Positions 31,757 through 41,333 of a stretch of DNA of 44,176 bases are shown piece after piece (the stretch's first letter is position 1; each line of letters begins with the position of its first letter). Origin of the DNA: Chara braunii (taxonomy: Eukaryota; Streptophyta; Charophyceae; Charales; Characeae); NCBI GenBank assembly GCA_003427395.1, contig BFEA01000003.1:2435333-2479508 (forward strand), given 5' to 3'. The translations under genes were made by a program, and so were the position numbers. A model generated the notes under the pieces. That model was given only the letters and a program-made list of their open reading frames with translations, ran no database searches and was not told the DNA's origin.

Positions 31757-32114
31757 GGGGATATGGAGGAATAGTGTCTATTCTCCCTGCTGTCTGTATA
31801 AATTTTGATTTCGACGTTGGTCAATTTTCTCTTTTTGCTGCGATATCCTTTTTGAAATCTCTCGAGTAAATCATCTCGAACTTTTTGTTGTATGTATGTA
31901 TGCACGAATGATGATGAATGAGCTCGTATCCTTTTTCTCCGAGTTGTTTTTTTGATCAATGATTACGGAAATTGCTGGGTATGTATGCTCGTGAATATCC
32001 AATAGTCCTTTCCACCCCGGGAACGAGATTGATTGCCTAAGGGAACTATCTGCGTGGATTGAACCGGTAAGTTGACGGATCCCTCCTTGCTTATTTGGGA
32101 AGTTTAGGATCTGA

Positions 32115-32693
32115 TCAACTGGCCGGTGTGCACGCACGTGTAAGACTTGCCATCAACTAAGGGACCCGGTATACCAAACGTATTGGGAGAGGGAACAAAT
32201 CTGTCGTCAGCGGATCCGACAACATCACCACTTACAGAACCCTGGGCCCCTCGAGTACCCTTGCCGGTCTGAAAACGAGCGACTGTGCAGGGGCGAATTC
32301 CAGCTGGCAATCAACCGAGACCCGCGGTTTCCCGATTATCCCGACAACCGAAACCAGCAATATCTTCTAACCCCAGGGTTCGATGCCATCACCACTGACT
32401 TCCCTCCCTACTATACCGTCCTCACCTACCACCGTTTACTCGTGATCCCCTGGGATTCCATAGCCCGGTTCTGGCCCCGCCCGCCGTGCTCAGAGTGTCG
32501 GCAGCTCGAAGAGTATCAACAGGCGAGGGTCATGCAACGAACCCAGCCCAGGACAGAGCGACGAGAACCCAGCTCGTCTTCGTCGGACCCCGAAACCTGC
32601 GACGGCCGACAGCGGTATGAGCACTCCCACAAAGACACCCGTAGCACCCCACCCCGGCCCAGGCCGCATGATCGACAATCGCCCCAACTCTGA
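32115..32693 (+). pseudogene. ORF0 of element 2 (open, start codon lost)
   Basis: The frame is open for 193 codons, the longest ORF0 reading here. It reads RDPVYQTYWEREQ, EYPCRSENERLCRGEF, PDYPDNRNQQYLLTPGF, TTDFPPYY, VIPWDSIARFWP and PPCSECRQ, followed by an Arg/Ser/Pro-rich basic tail ending QSPQL and TGA. The ATG found in the copies at 25269 and 43242 is deleted. Cys pairs and the WxSIARxWP motif are shared with the lone LTR. A nucleic-acid-binding accessory protein is one guess. No family is recognised. ORFs on the minus strand over this stretch are shadows. Confidence 0.6.
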
Positions 32694-32846
32694 GCCAGAA
32701 GACACTTGCACCTCTACCCCTGGAACTCGACACCCAGTTCCGACCTGGAACTCCACCCCCACTTTCCTACAATCCTGGCACACCCCTTTTTCGCACTTTC
32801 GGGCCCCCATCCCACTCCGATCAGGAAGTCGCGCTGGGCATGAGGT

Positions 32847-32859
32847 TGGTATCGGAGAC
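32847..32859 (+). other. Primer-binding-site-like tract, element 2
   Basis: TGGTATCGGAGAC, equivalent to TGGTATCGGAGCC in element 1, close to the initiator tRNA-Met primer site of plant LTR elements. Confidence 0.5.
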
Positions 32860-32957
32860 GACACGTGTCAAGACCAGGGATTGACAAGTGGCTCTGCTCC
32901 CTTAGTTCAACTGACCTGGCGACCCCAAAAAGGGGACGGTCTGCGCCAGGCTATGTT

Positions 32958-33420
32958 GCACGCCCGGCCGTGGCCGGGGGGGGGAAATCGGCCGAATCGG
33001 CCAGGTTCGGCCACGGCCGACCAGCCGAGTTTGGTGCACGATTTTATTTTTTTTTCCTAACGCATGAAAAAAAAAATATATATATATATATATGGGCGTG
33101 TAGGGCTAAAAAAAACCTACACGGCCATATTTTTTNNNNNNNNNNNNNNNNNNNNNNNNNNNNNNNNNNNNNNNNNNNNNNNNNNNNNNNNNNNNNNNNN
33201 NNNNNNNNNNNNNNNNNNNNNNNNNNNNNNNNNNNNNNNNNNNNNNNNNNNNNNNNNNNNNNNNNNNNNNNNNNNNNNNNNNNNNNNNNNNNNNNNNNNN
33301 NNNNNNNNNNNNNNNNNNNNNNNNNNNNNNNNNNNNNNNNNNNNNNNNNNNNNNNNNNNNNNNNNNNNNNNNNNNNNNNNNNNNNNNNNNNNNNNNNNNN
33401 NNNNNNNNNNNNNNNNNNNN

Positions 33421-33473
<53 letters not shown>

Positions 33474-33560
33474 TCAGGCGGGGGTATGGGGGGCGACCCC
33501 TCCCCCAGCAATCAATCAGTCAATATCAATCAATCAATCAATCAATCAATTAATCAATCG
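32958..33560. repeat. Composite repeat, copy 1 (contains gap)
   Basis: Order: GGCCG-word palindromic island (32958-33035), GATTTTATTT, a poly-A/TA stretch, a hairpin (ATATGGGCGTGTAGG at 33090-33104 with CCTACACGGCCATAT at 33116-33130), the gap, (GT)n at 33421-33471, a GCGACCCCTCCCCC block, and an (AATC/TCAA)n tail to 33560. The same order occurs at 43381-44176. It lies between the leader and gag of element 2. The tandem-repeat tail recalls some SINE/LINE 3' ends. The class is unknown. Confidence 0.6.
33136..33420. other. Assembly gap (285 N)
   Basis: Unknown bases within composite repeat copy 1. Reading frames that run through N are meaningless. Confidence 1.
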
Positions 33561-33574
33561 AAGAAAAAAAAAAT

Positions 33575-34760
33575 GTGTCGGCACACGAACCTATAGTAAC
33601 GAGAAGCCGGTCTGCAGGCAGATCACCCGACAACATGAATGTCAATCAGGCCAACGCTAATCAAGCGCAGGCTCACCAGGCACATGGAAGGGCAGGTGGC
33701 GGCCCAGTACTCCCCCCCCAGCCCGCCCCTCAGCTTGCACGTGTCAACGCTCAAGTAGCCCCGCCAGATCTGTATTTGTTTGACCGGACACACCATCTAG
33801 CAGGAGCGTGGCTTGCCACCCTCCGAGCACAACAGTACGATAATGACGAGGCAAGAATTAATATCCCCGTCCTATTAGGGGGTGATGCTCACCATTGGCT
33901 TAGCACCTATGTATGGACTGACCTCCCTACCTTTGAGAGAGATTTCCTCCACAAATTCGATTACACTCACCCGAAACAAGCGTTCTTCATGATCAAAGAC
34001 CGAGTATAAAAGCCCCTCGAATCTATTGTGGAATATCGCAGTCGATTTTACTGATTGTTCGTAAAATCCCAGAGAGACGAAAAGGTAGGAAGAGACTTCT
34101 TCATAGACGGGCTCCAAAGTAGAGCAATACGGGCCAAGCTGCGAAAACAGTTTTCCCCCATTACCTTTACCATGACACAGATCATGGAAGCAGCAGAGGA
34201 GATAGAGCGAAAGTTCGCTGCCAGCTTCCTCGAAGGAGAAGACCACACTAAGGAAGTGGATTCCACGGAACTTACCCGAGCAAAGATGGAATTGGCCGCA
34301 CTTCAGCACAAATTTGAAAATATGGGCTTTGTATCGGGACCCGTCACCTATCGAACAAGTGGCAACCCAAAGACCCCCTCTTGATCAGGGAATGGGACCC
34401 CTAGGGATAAGGGCGCCGGCACAGGTACCCGCCCCGACAGAGAAGGCGGGCGAATCGAATGCGATACTGGACCTCACGCGTACGTTAGTCAGCCTTATGC
34501 AAGAAAGCAAGTCTTAGAAGGAGCAGTGCGAGTATAATGCCCGGATGGAATCACTGATGCGCTCCATGCGTCCCATTAACGTTTGCGCCGCCCCCCTTCC
34601 TGCTAGAGCGCCTGCTGCCGCCGCCACGAGGGCTGGTACAGGCATGACTCCCCGAACTGATGCGTGCTACTCATGCCATTAACCTGGCCACATGGCAAGA
34701 GATTGTCCCCAGCGACAAGTATGAATAGGGGCAGCCCCAGTAGCGGCAGCCCCCCTGGCT
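33575..34760 (+). pseudogene. Gag of element 2
   Basis: The N-terminus PIVTRSRSAGR aligns with element 1 but its original start lies in sequence lost to the composite repeat. Capsid blocks (GAWLATLRAQQYD, HHWLSTYVW, FERDFLHKF) lead to a TAA at 34007 and a TGA near 34053, both one-base changes from Gln and Arg codons of element 1. The frame shifts near 34360, then continues through LTRTLVSLMQES to a zinc knuckle at 34665-34706 (C-x2-C-x4-H-x4-C), in which one spacer codon is TAA. All four zinc ligands remain. Gag would form the particle and bind RNA. Confidence 0.9.
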
Positions 34761-34781
34761 AACGGACCTGGACGGGTAGGG

Positions 34782-35978
34782 ATGGTAGTGGAGGAAATTG
34801 ATGGAGCAATACCGACAAGAGTGGCTACCGACGAAGCTGCGGAGCTCATCCCACTAGATCAGTTCCTCTCCTTGGGATATCCGGGGCTGGGTATGATAGG
34901 GGCGATCCAGCTGGCGGATGACGAACGGGAGATCTCGGAGTGGCGACCATCCTCTGGTGGGATGGAATCCAGTGGCCCCGAGTTCATCACTGGAAAGATC
35001 GATGTGCTCGATATCGTTCGAGCCTTAGATCACCGCATCCCGCTTCCAATTGGGCACTTGTTGTCCATATCGGAACAAGCCAACGATTGTATGCTCCAGC
35101 ATTGCAAGGCCAATCGAAAAAGATTCGCACTCACTAAGCTGGCCGCGGCGAAAGGAAAGTTTCCCGTAAAGGAGATAAGATCAGACATACCAGGAACTTT
35201 GAAACCCGTACACCTGGGGCTCATCCAAAAAAGCGATCACTTTCTACGTATTAAAGCTATTCCATGGAAATCCGCAGAATGCCACGTGGAAGTCTGGGGA
35301 GTCCCCTACAGTGCAATTCTACATTCCGGAGCAGCCGTAATGGCCATATTCCTACGGGTAGTCGAACGGGCGGGAAGAAGAAAAGATTTGATTCCACTCA
35401 ACGAAGGAGACCGTCTGATCTCCGCAGATGAGGAAAAGATCAGAGCGGTCGGAAGGATGACAAATGTCGCTTTCCGGCTAGGAAAGGTCCACGCCTTGGG
35501 AGATGTAGTGGTACTCAATGTAACCTCATACGATGTGTTTGCCCTTCAAGCCAACCTGAACTTCGAGCGGCGGGAAGTGGTTCTCAGAAACACTGGTGGC
35601 AACCCATACACCCTCCCTATGTGTCTCACACTCCGCACGACGACAGGCGGGATGCGTAAGGACCATCCAAGCGCGATCGGGTCGATCCGAACGATCACGT
35701 GGGTGGAAAAAGAGGTTGGAACGACTGGCGAGGAACAAGCGTCTTTGCTTCTCGAAGATTCGGAAAGCGAAGATGAAACGGACCCGGTGATCCAGGAACT
35801 AACACGCAAGATAGTTAGTTACCCAGTCCGACAGAAAACGATGAAGACATTCGTAGAGAATGCTCAACGAACCCGGGCTCTGTTTATAGGAGAACCCCTT
35901 GTACAAGTATCAAGACTGCTCGATTCCTCGGAACCCCCTCGGACCTTGTACGAGGGCACTACCCCGTTGCTTCCCTGA
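34782..35978 (+). pseudogene. Protease region of element 2 (catalytic Asp lost)
   Basis: A single open stretch of 398 codons with the conserved linker (IVRALDHRIPLPIGHLLSIS), then a retropepsin-like domain in which the active-site D-S-G-A reads H-S-G-A at 35322-35333. The D-V-L-L-G-L-P-A-F flap-partner segment is shortened to D-V-F-A-L. Both changes would abolish activity, yet the frame stays open. The acidic stretch LLLEDSESEDETDP near 35755 separates protease from the reverse transcriptase. TGA at 35976-35978 interrupts the same frame, which continues as pol. Confidence 0.85.
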
Positions 35979-35981
35979 TAC

Positions 35982-37190
35982 GTGGACAAACGGTCCTTCT
36001 GCGACGTTACAAAGTCGCCTCCCTGCTCGCTCCTCACCATGGAAAAAGAGATACGGTTGCTACGTCTAGGGGCAGAGATGCGGGGTCCGGAACCCCCTGG
36101 ATGCCCCAAAGCCTCGCTGTTTGATGTCGGCATAAAGATCGCTGAAAAATCGGTGGACCCCCGGGACGTTGCGGATGGGATAACCCCCGAAGAACACGCG
36201 ACCATCCGTGAAGAGGAAGCTCAGATGGTGGCCAATGTGTTCTCATGGCGGTCGGACAATTCTTTCACTTCTTCCCCACCGCCCCGGGACTCAAAAGCCA
36301 TACGCACCAAACACGTTACGGTTGTCATTCACGAACAGCCCTACGAATTACACGTGCCGGAATACGTTCCCGACGAAACCCATAGACTCATAGCAGAAAT
36401 TCTAACGGAGTACCGGGGCGCTATCAGCATCGATGGCGCGGATATAGGATTATCTTTGATAATCCAGCACGAGATTCAAACCGGTACCCACCCGCCGATT
36501 CATTGCAAGCCTTATCGGTACTCACTGGCGGAACGAAAGGCAGCCCTCGAGCGCATCCGTGAGTTCGAAGCTAACGGTTGGATAAAACCCGCTACGAGTC
36601 CGTGGTCTTTCCCGGTAGTTTTGGTCCCAAAGAAGAACAGATCGAATGACATCACTATCAAGGGTGTATATCCCCTCCCTTGGATTGATGATTTGCTGGA
36701 TGCAATTGGGTGTGCCAACTATTTTAGTAAGTTTGATATTCGACACGGGTTCCACCATATCCTTGTACGAGAAGAAGATCGGCCGAAGACGGCGTTTGTA
36801 CTGTTTGAAGGCACGTGGCAGTGGATTCGCTGTCCTATGGGTATATGCAATGCACTGGCAACCTTTCAACGGGTGATGAATGTCACCTTCCAGAACTTCG
36901 TGAACAAGACCAGATTAATCCAGGGAATTATCATTTTTTGTGTCATCGTGTATATGGACGACATTTTGGTGTATTCTAAATCGTTCCGTGGGCACGCGCA
37001 GCACATCGAATGGACACTTGGCGCGCTGCGGGACGCTGGTTTCAAGATTGCATTGGAGAAGAGCGAATTTTTCCTGTCCGAGATCTCGTTCTTAGGCGAC
37101 ATGGTAACCCGAGGAGGCTTGAAACCGGATTCGAGGAAGGTCGAGGCAATTCGGGAAGCGCCCATACCCACGTCATTGACACAAGTTTGA
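35982..37190 (+). pseudogene. Reverse transcriptase of element 2
   Basis: 402 open codons. N-terminal connector (ITPEEHATIREEEAQMV), then HPPIHCKPYRYSLAERKA, WSFPVVLVPKKN, FSKFDIRHGFHHILVREED, FVLFEGTWQWIRCPMGICNA, YMDD at 36951-36962 and EISFLGDMVTRGGLKPDSRKV. Between KKN and NDITIK about ten residues including the R-I-C-I-S-Y-R-K block of element 1 are deleted in frame. The frame ends at TGA 37188-37190, just before AFLGLASYYRRF, where element 1 has an Arg codon. Confidence 0.95.
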
Positions 37191-37740
37191 GCCTTCCTCG
37201 GACTGGCTTCGTACTACCGGCGGTTCATCAAGGGATTCGCGGCAATCGCTCGGCCTCTGACGAACCTCCTGCGGAAGGACCAGCCACTAAACTGGGACGC
37301 GGAGTGCAATCGCGCCTTTTCCATTGAAGGAGGCCTTGGCCTCGGCGCCTATTTTAATCCGACCCGATCCCGAGCGTCAGTTCCTACTCATTACTTACTG
37401 GCAGCCTGAAGTGATATCCGCTATCCTAGCATAGAAAGGGGAAAATGAGCGGGAGCACATGGTCGAATACGCTTCGCGGACGGTGCCGGACGAGAGAAGG
37501 AACGACTCGGCACCTCAAGGGGAGTGCTACGAGGTGGTCTAGGGAATCCAGCACTTCCACCCGTATCTCTAGGGGCGAAAGACAGAGAGGCACGAGAACG
37601 CGGACGGATTGACACGTCTGCACAGGCCGGGCAAGGTGCCACGTGCCGAGGAGATCACTCCGTGGAAGGAACCGGAGCCGCCCAAGGGACCCGGGTACAG
37701 GCAGGGGAAGGTTCTCTCCCGACAGAGGAAGAAGTGACAC
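37191..37740 (+). pseudogene. RNase H region of element 2
   Basis: AFLGLASYYRRFIKGF and NLLRKDQPLNWD lead to a frameshift near 37320. In the next frame ILIRPDPERQFLLITYWQPEVISAI carries Thr-Tyr where Thr-Asp is expected. EYASRTVPDERRN and GECYEVV follow. About 50 codons seen in element 1 (DFTGMIGQWVVRLQ region) are missing before HENADGLTRLH near 37590. Stops occur at several points. Inactive. Confidence 0.8.
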
Positions 37741-37829
37741 GTGTCCCCATGGCGGCCCAGGGGAAATGAAATGCTGAGGGTCATCTCGCTCCTTCCTCCT
37801 CTTCTTGATTTTCCCTACCCGATCGTTAT

Positions 37830-37991
37830 TGTCTTCTCTGTGAATCCATTTCACGGGTCCATTCTGTTTCAGTTAAGGCATAGAGCGAGGGGTACGTCGA
37901 GTGGGTAGAATGTGCTAAGTGTGTAGCAAGAGCCCACAGGTCGTGTATCCAGTATAGGAATCCTCAGAAACCATGGCTTTGTCACCTGTGC
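37830..37991 (+). other. PHD-finger-like motif in pol, element 2 (all 8 ligands)
   Basis: Cys codons at 37830, 37839, 37911, 37920, 37944, 37980 and 37989 and His at 37935 give C-x2-C-x23-C-x2-C-x4-H-x2-C-x11-C-x2-C, with Trp before the last pair (PWLCHLC). Spacing equals element 1. One TAG (37881) falls in the loop. The spacing is close to a PHD finger, although the first loop is slightly long. Histone-tail reading, for instance to guide integration, is an inference only. Confidence 0.7.
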
Positions 37992-39496
37992 CGTATTGAT
38001 AAGATTCCGACGGAGACTCGATTCCTGGACGCGACGTCGGAAGGTTTAGAAAAGACCCTACGGTTTAGACGGGCGGAGGTATGGACAGATGTCGTCCTAA
38101 TAGCCACAGTTGCCGGAAATTCTCTCCGAGACTTCTCTAAGGAGGAACGGAGAAGGGCCAATGAGAGGGCACGGGATTATAGGTGGAACGAGGGATGGTT
38201 AGAGAAAAGGAAAACGGACAGAAGCGGAATCTGGATGGTGGTACCCCACCCGTTCGCGAGGTATGACTGGGTACGGGCCGCACATGAAGAGACGGCCGCA
38301 CATTTCGCTGACAGAATTACTGAGGCAGCCATCGATAAAAATGAGTGGTACTGGTCCAATATCCGAGACAACGTTAAATTTATAGTTAAAAATTGTCCCG
38401 TATGAGCCGCCGACAAAGTGCTGATTCAGCCGCCTAGGTCGATAGTGCCCACTGACACAGTAGTCCAACGACCATTCCAGAGGGTTAGCATGGATACGAC
38501 GGATATCGTCGTGCCCCCTGGACCGAATAGCTTCGAGTATTCAATTCTTTTGGTATTCGTGGACCACTTTTCGAAGTGGATCGAGGCATATCACTGCCGA
38601 ACAAGACAGACGGCGAAATAGCGCGATATGTCAACCGTTTCATCGGCATGCACCAGGATACCGAGGAAATCCTCACAGACAATGGAGCGGAAATCTGACG
38701 GGAAGTCCTGAGGAACCTGGTCGTACATGGGGTATCTATCCGTAATATTGCCCCCCATATGCCTCAATCGAACAACCTCGTAGAAAACGCCAACCGAGTA
38801 ATTAAAACGACACTCTGACGGAATATTGCAGCCAAGGACAAGCGGCGGTGGCCTGATATTGTAGACCACATCCTGACCATACATCGAGGTACCCCGCATG
38901 AATCCATGGGACTTTCGCCATTTCAACTACGGACCAACAGCCTAGCTTGCATCTCGATACCGAACCTAAACGACGAAAGGACCCTTCCCCGAAGGGCCAC
39001 TAGAGCGACGGTTAGAGACAAGGCCCAACGTCACTTAGATTTGATGGAAAGGGCCCTCCCCCATTTAGCCCGGAAAAGACACCGTATGACAGAAATAGCC
39101 CATGGCCGACAGGTCCGAAGCTACGAGGCCCGGAATGGGAACGCGGGCCCCCGGCCCCAGTATAAATTAGGGGACTTGGTGCAGGTAAGGAAATGTGCTC
39201 GTCAAGGGAAACTAGCGCCACAATTCTTCGGGTGATTCCGTGTAATCGAACTCGGGCCTAACGGAGTGAACACCGTGCGCCTCTCTCCCGAAGTGGCAGG
39301 AAGCCGGTCAGCTAGACCCATAGTTCGCCACGTGTCCTACCTTCGCCATCTCTCTGCTTCTTCCCTTCCCCAAATGGGTCGCTCTCGGAATCGGGTTCCG
39401 CTTGGGAAAGCGACGCCCCCCAATCTTATTTTTCTCTCCCTTCATCCTCTCCCTCCTCTTCGCCATGAGTTTTTCCATGGAGCAGGTACTCAGTGA
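37992..39496 (+). pseudogene. Integrase of element 2 and C-terminal end of pol
   Basis: Linker (KIPTETRFLDATSEGLE...ARDYRWNEGWLEKR), HHCC zinc domain (AAHEETAAHF, then KNCPV with TGA 38403 at the last Cys), and catalytic core: Asp in VSMDTTDI near 38493, Asp in LTDNGAE near 38676 and Glu in NNLVENANRV at 38782. The third part, with KLGDLVQVRKCAR and KLAPQFFG-stop-FRVIELGPNGVNTVRL, is GPY/F-like. The frame ends in HGAGTQ at 39496, overlapping ORF-A by 32 nt, as in element 1. No chromodomain is seen. Confidence 0.9.
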
Positions 39497-39950
39497 GTGG
39501 ATGTTAGCGCCACGCGGACACATCTCGGCGATCAAGCAAGTTCATCATCCGCGTGTCAGCCGGGACGTCCTCCGATTCGCCCAGTTTTTCAGCACAGCCA
39601 GCGTGCATGCGGCACCAGAGTTCCGATCCGTGATACCAAACAGCAAGGCACAGGTGTTGGCCGAAGCCTCGGCCTTTCTGCGACTCTCAGCACCGGGAAC
39701 CAGCCACGTTTTGACGATTGTCTCCTTTAGCGGAGACATCACCACGGTGGATCCGCGAGCGCATCCTAGCATCCTCGGCTCGCTGCGAGATTGGGGGGGG
39801 GAGTTGGCAAGTTCTTGGAGTCAGCTGCTTGCGCAGCAAGGGGATAGCGTGGTCAATACTGACAACATTGACCTGGACGGCATCCGCACTCTTCGGCAGA
39901 ATCCTGCGATATCTCTCCCTGCACTTACCGTCTTCTCGCGTCCTCAATGA
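39465..39950 (+). CDS. ORF-A of element 2 (161 residues, intact)
   Basis: It starts MSFSMEQVLSEW and ends VFSRPQ. The length is the same as in element 1, which aligns with it without gaps. Features: an N-terminal mixed region, FAQFFSTASVHAAPEFR, AEASAFLRLSAPGTSHV, then a Trp-containing block (LRDWGGELASSW). No signal peptide, membrane helix, zinc motif or coiled coil is visible, so it does not look like an envelope protein. Start choice: the ATG is shared by both copies. It overlaps pol by 32 nt and ORF-B by ATGA, suggesting coupled translation. Family unknown. Confidence 0.7.
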   Translation: MSFSMEQVLSEWMLAPRGHISAIKQVHHPRVSRDVLRFAQFFSTASVHAAPEFRSVIPNSKAQVLAEASAFLRLSAPGTSHVLTIVSFSGDITTVDPRAHPSILGSLRDWGGELASSWSQLLAQQGDSVVNTDNIDLDGIRTLRQNPAISLPALTVFSRPQ

Positions 39951-40813
39951 ACCGTCACAAGTTCTCCATTTTCAACCTCGCCTCTACCTTCCCCGTTTTC
40001 TGGCAGTCAGCACTTCTCCCTCGCCTCTCTTTTCGAGTACAGCCACTAACGGTCCCTCTCATCAAGTCTGAACAGTGGCAAGGGTGGTGGCAAACTTATG
40101 AGGCGCTCTCTCCGTGCTTAGTCGAGATTAGGCTGAAGTGGACCAGAGACAAGTTTCACCCCGCCGCGAACGAGGACGTGGAGTTACTCATCATTCAGGC
40201 CTGGAGAACGACGGTGGAAGGAGATTTATTGGGATTCGTCTTCGGATCGGTGGAGGCGGGACATCGACAGCTGATCGTCAAAGAACTCTTGATCCTCTTG
40301 ACGCAGCTGCTGGACGACTTGCCAATCGACATCGTCTCGCACTGCGATGAGAGTCCGGCGCCGCATACTCTTCCGTGCACTTTGACACCGTATCTACAGT
40401 GGTCGGCATGCTTGGAGGGTGGTGAGGACAACAGTAGTTACCCGTTACACGGTAACTACCTGAACCCCGAGGGGATAGTCGACCTTCTCTTCGTGGATCG
40501 AACGTCGGAAGAAGAAGAGGAGGAAGAAGAAGAAGAGGAGGAGGGTGACGAATCGGAAGACACCCCCAAAGAATACGAGTATTACAGCGAGCACAGTGAG
40601 CATGAGTCGGGGGCAATAAGTGAAGAAGAGGAGGAGGACGAAAGCAAGGAAGAAGAGGAGGGACAGGTGGGGACACAGGAAGAAGACCCTGCTGTAGCCG
40701 AGCGACGCCAGGCAGAAATCGCGGAGGGAAAACGGACGTTGGAGCAGGTGGCGGGGGCTGATTTGCCGATCCCGGACGATCCGACCAGAGATCAGGAGCC
40801 GCCAACGGAGTAA
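39947..40813 (+). CDS. ORF-B of element 2 (288 residues, intact)
   Basis: It starts at the ATG of ATGA shared with the ORF-A stop. The first ~180 residues are compact (FPVFWQSALLPRL, QGWWQTYEALS, IIQAWRTTVEGDLLGFVFG, ELLILLTQLLDDLPIDI), followed by a strongly acidic tail with long Glu runs (about residues 187-245), then EGKRTLEQV and the end PPTE. Helical content looks likely. No known domain. The acidic tail might bind basic proteins such as histones, which is a guess. Element 1 has a broken copy with the same start. No transmembrane segment is evident. Confidence 0.7.
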   Translation: MNRHKFSIFNLASTFPVFWQSALLPRLSFRVQPLTVPLIKSEQWQGWWQTYEALSPCLVEIRLKWTRDKFHPAANEDVELLIIQAWRTTVEGDLLGFVFGSVEAGHRQLIVKELLILLTQLLDDLPIDIVSHCDESPAPHTLPCTLTPYLQWSACLEGGEDNSSYPLHGNYLNPEGIVDLLFVDRTSEEEEEEEEEEEEGDESEDTPKEYEYYSEHSEHESGAISEEEEEDESKEEEEGQVGTQEEDPAVAERRQAEIAEGKRTLEQVAGADLPIPDDPTRDQEPPTE

Positions 40814-40814
40814 G

Positions 40815-41333
40815 ATGAGTGCTGCGCCGCAGAGACTTTGAGCGCGCCGACACGAAGGCAGCGAAGCCGATCCCCCACCTCCTCCCCCTCCCCCCATCCC
40901 TCAGTTCGAGCACGTGCCGATGCGGGGCATCAGGCTACGTCCCTGGTCATTATCCCGTCGTCCCCTTGATTACCTTACGTTCTAGCAAATAGACACCCCA
41001 CTCGTCTTTCCCCATAATCCTTTCCCCTCCTCCCTCTTCTACCAGTTCTACACCACCCGCCTCGCCGCCACAATATACTCGCACCCCACCACTCAGTGCG
41101 TTTTTTCCTCCTTTTGCCTCCACATCCTTCTCTTCAGCGCCGCATGGCGGGATCACAATGTGATCGAAGTTTATTGCATAATCCCAGGGATTATCCCTGT
41201 GTGTACGGACCACGAGCAGTTCCGCGCGGCCGTGCTTCGTACCCTTTCCACTCTCTATCCTGATTACCTCGCTTCCCTCCCCTATGGCAGCCATCGCTTC
41301 CCGCTCATACACCACACTGTCCAGTACCTATAG
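40815..41333 (+). pseudogene. ORF-C of element 2 (two stops)
   Basis: ATG at 40815 follows the ORF-B stop TAA (40811-40813) by one base. It opens MSAAPQRL and is in one frame to TAG 41331, with two in-frame stops (TGA 40839, TAG 40983). The conserved part reads IRLRPWSL, LDYLTF, then FYQFYTTRL, then AWRDHNVIEVYCIIPG, VLRTLSTLYPDYLA and HRFPLIHHTV, matching element 1 at 3355-2930. About 172 codons. Product unknown. The C-terminal half is the best-conserved part. Confidence 0.6.

Larger units (their letters stand above)
30752..32846 (+). repeat. 5' LTR of element 2 (about 2.1 kb)
   Basis: Starts TGTGACAAAC and matches the LTR at 41583 closely through the TATA, donor and GA-repeat regions. Relative to 43130-43270 it has lost about 110 bases around 32145-32160, including the start codon of ORF0. 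The conserved tail (GTTCCGACCTGGAACTCCA ... GATCAGGAAGT, 32730-32830) is followed by the primer-like tract. The end is uncertain by about 25 bases. Confidence 0.75.

Noticed and set aside
32865-33660. Long ORFs running through the gap
   Set aside because: They consist largely of N and GT-repeat codons.
39465-40813. ORF-A and ORF-B as an envelope gene
   Set aside because: No signal peptide, no transmembrane helix and no cleavage-like motif is visible. Two separate soluble-looking proteins fit better.
40278-40913. 211-codon minus-strand ORF
   Set aside because: It is the antisense shadow of the acidic tail of ORF-B, which is conserved on the other strand.
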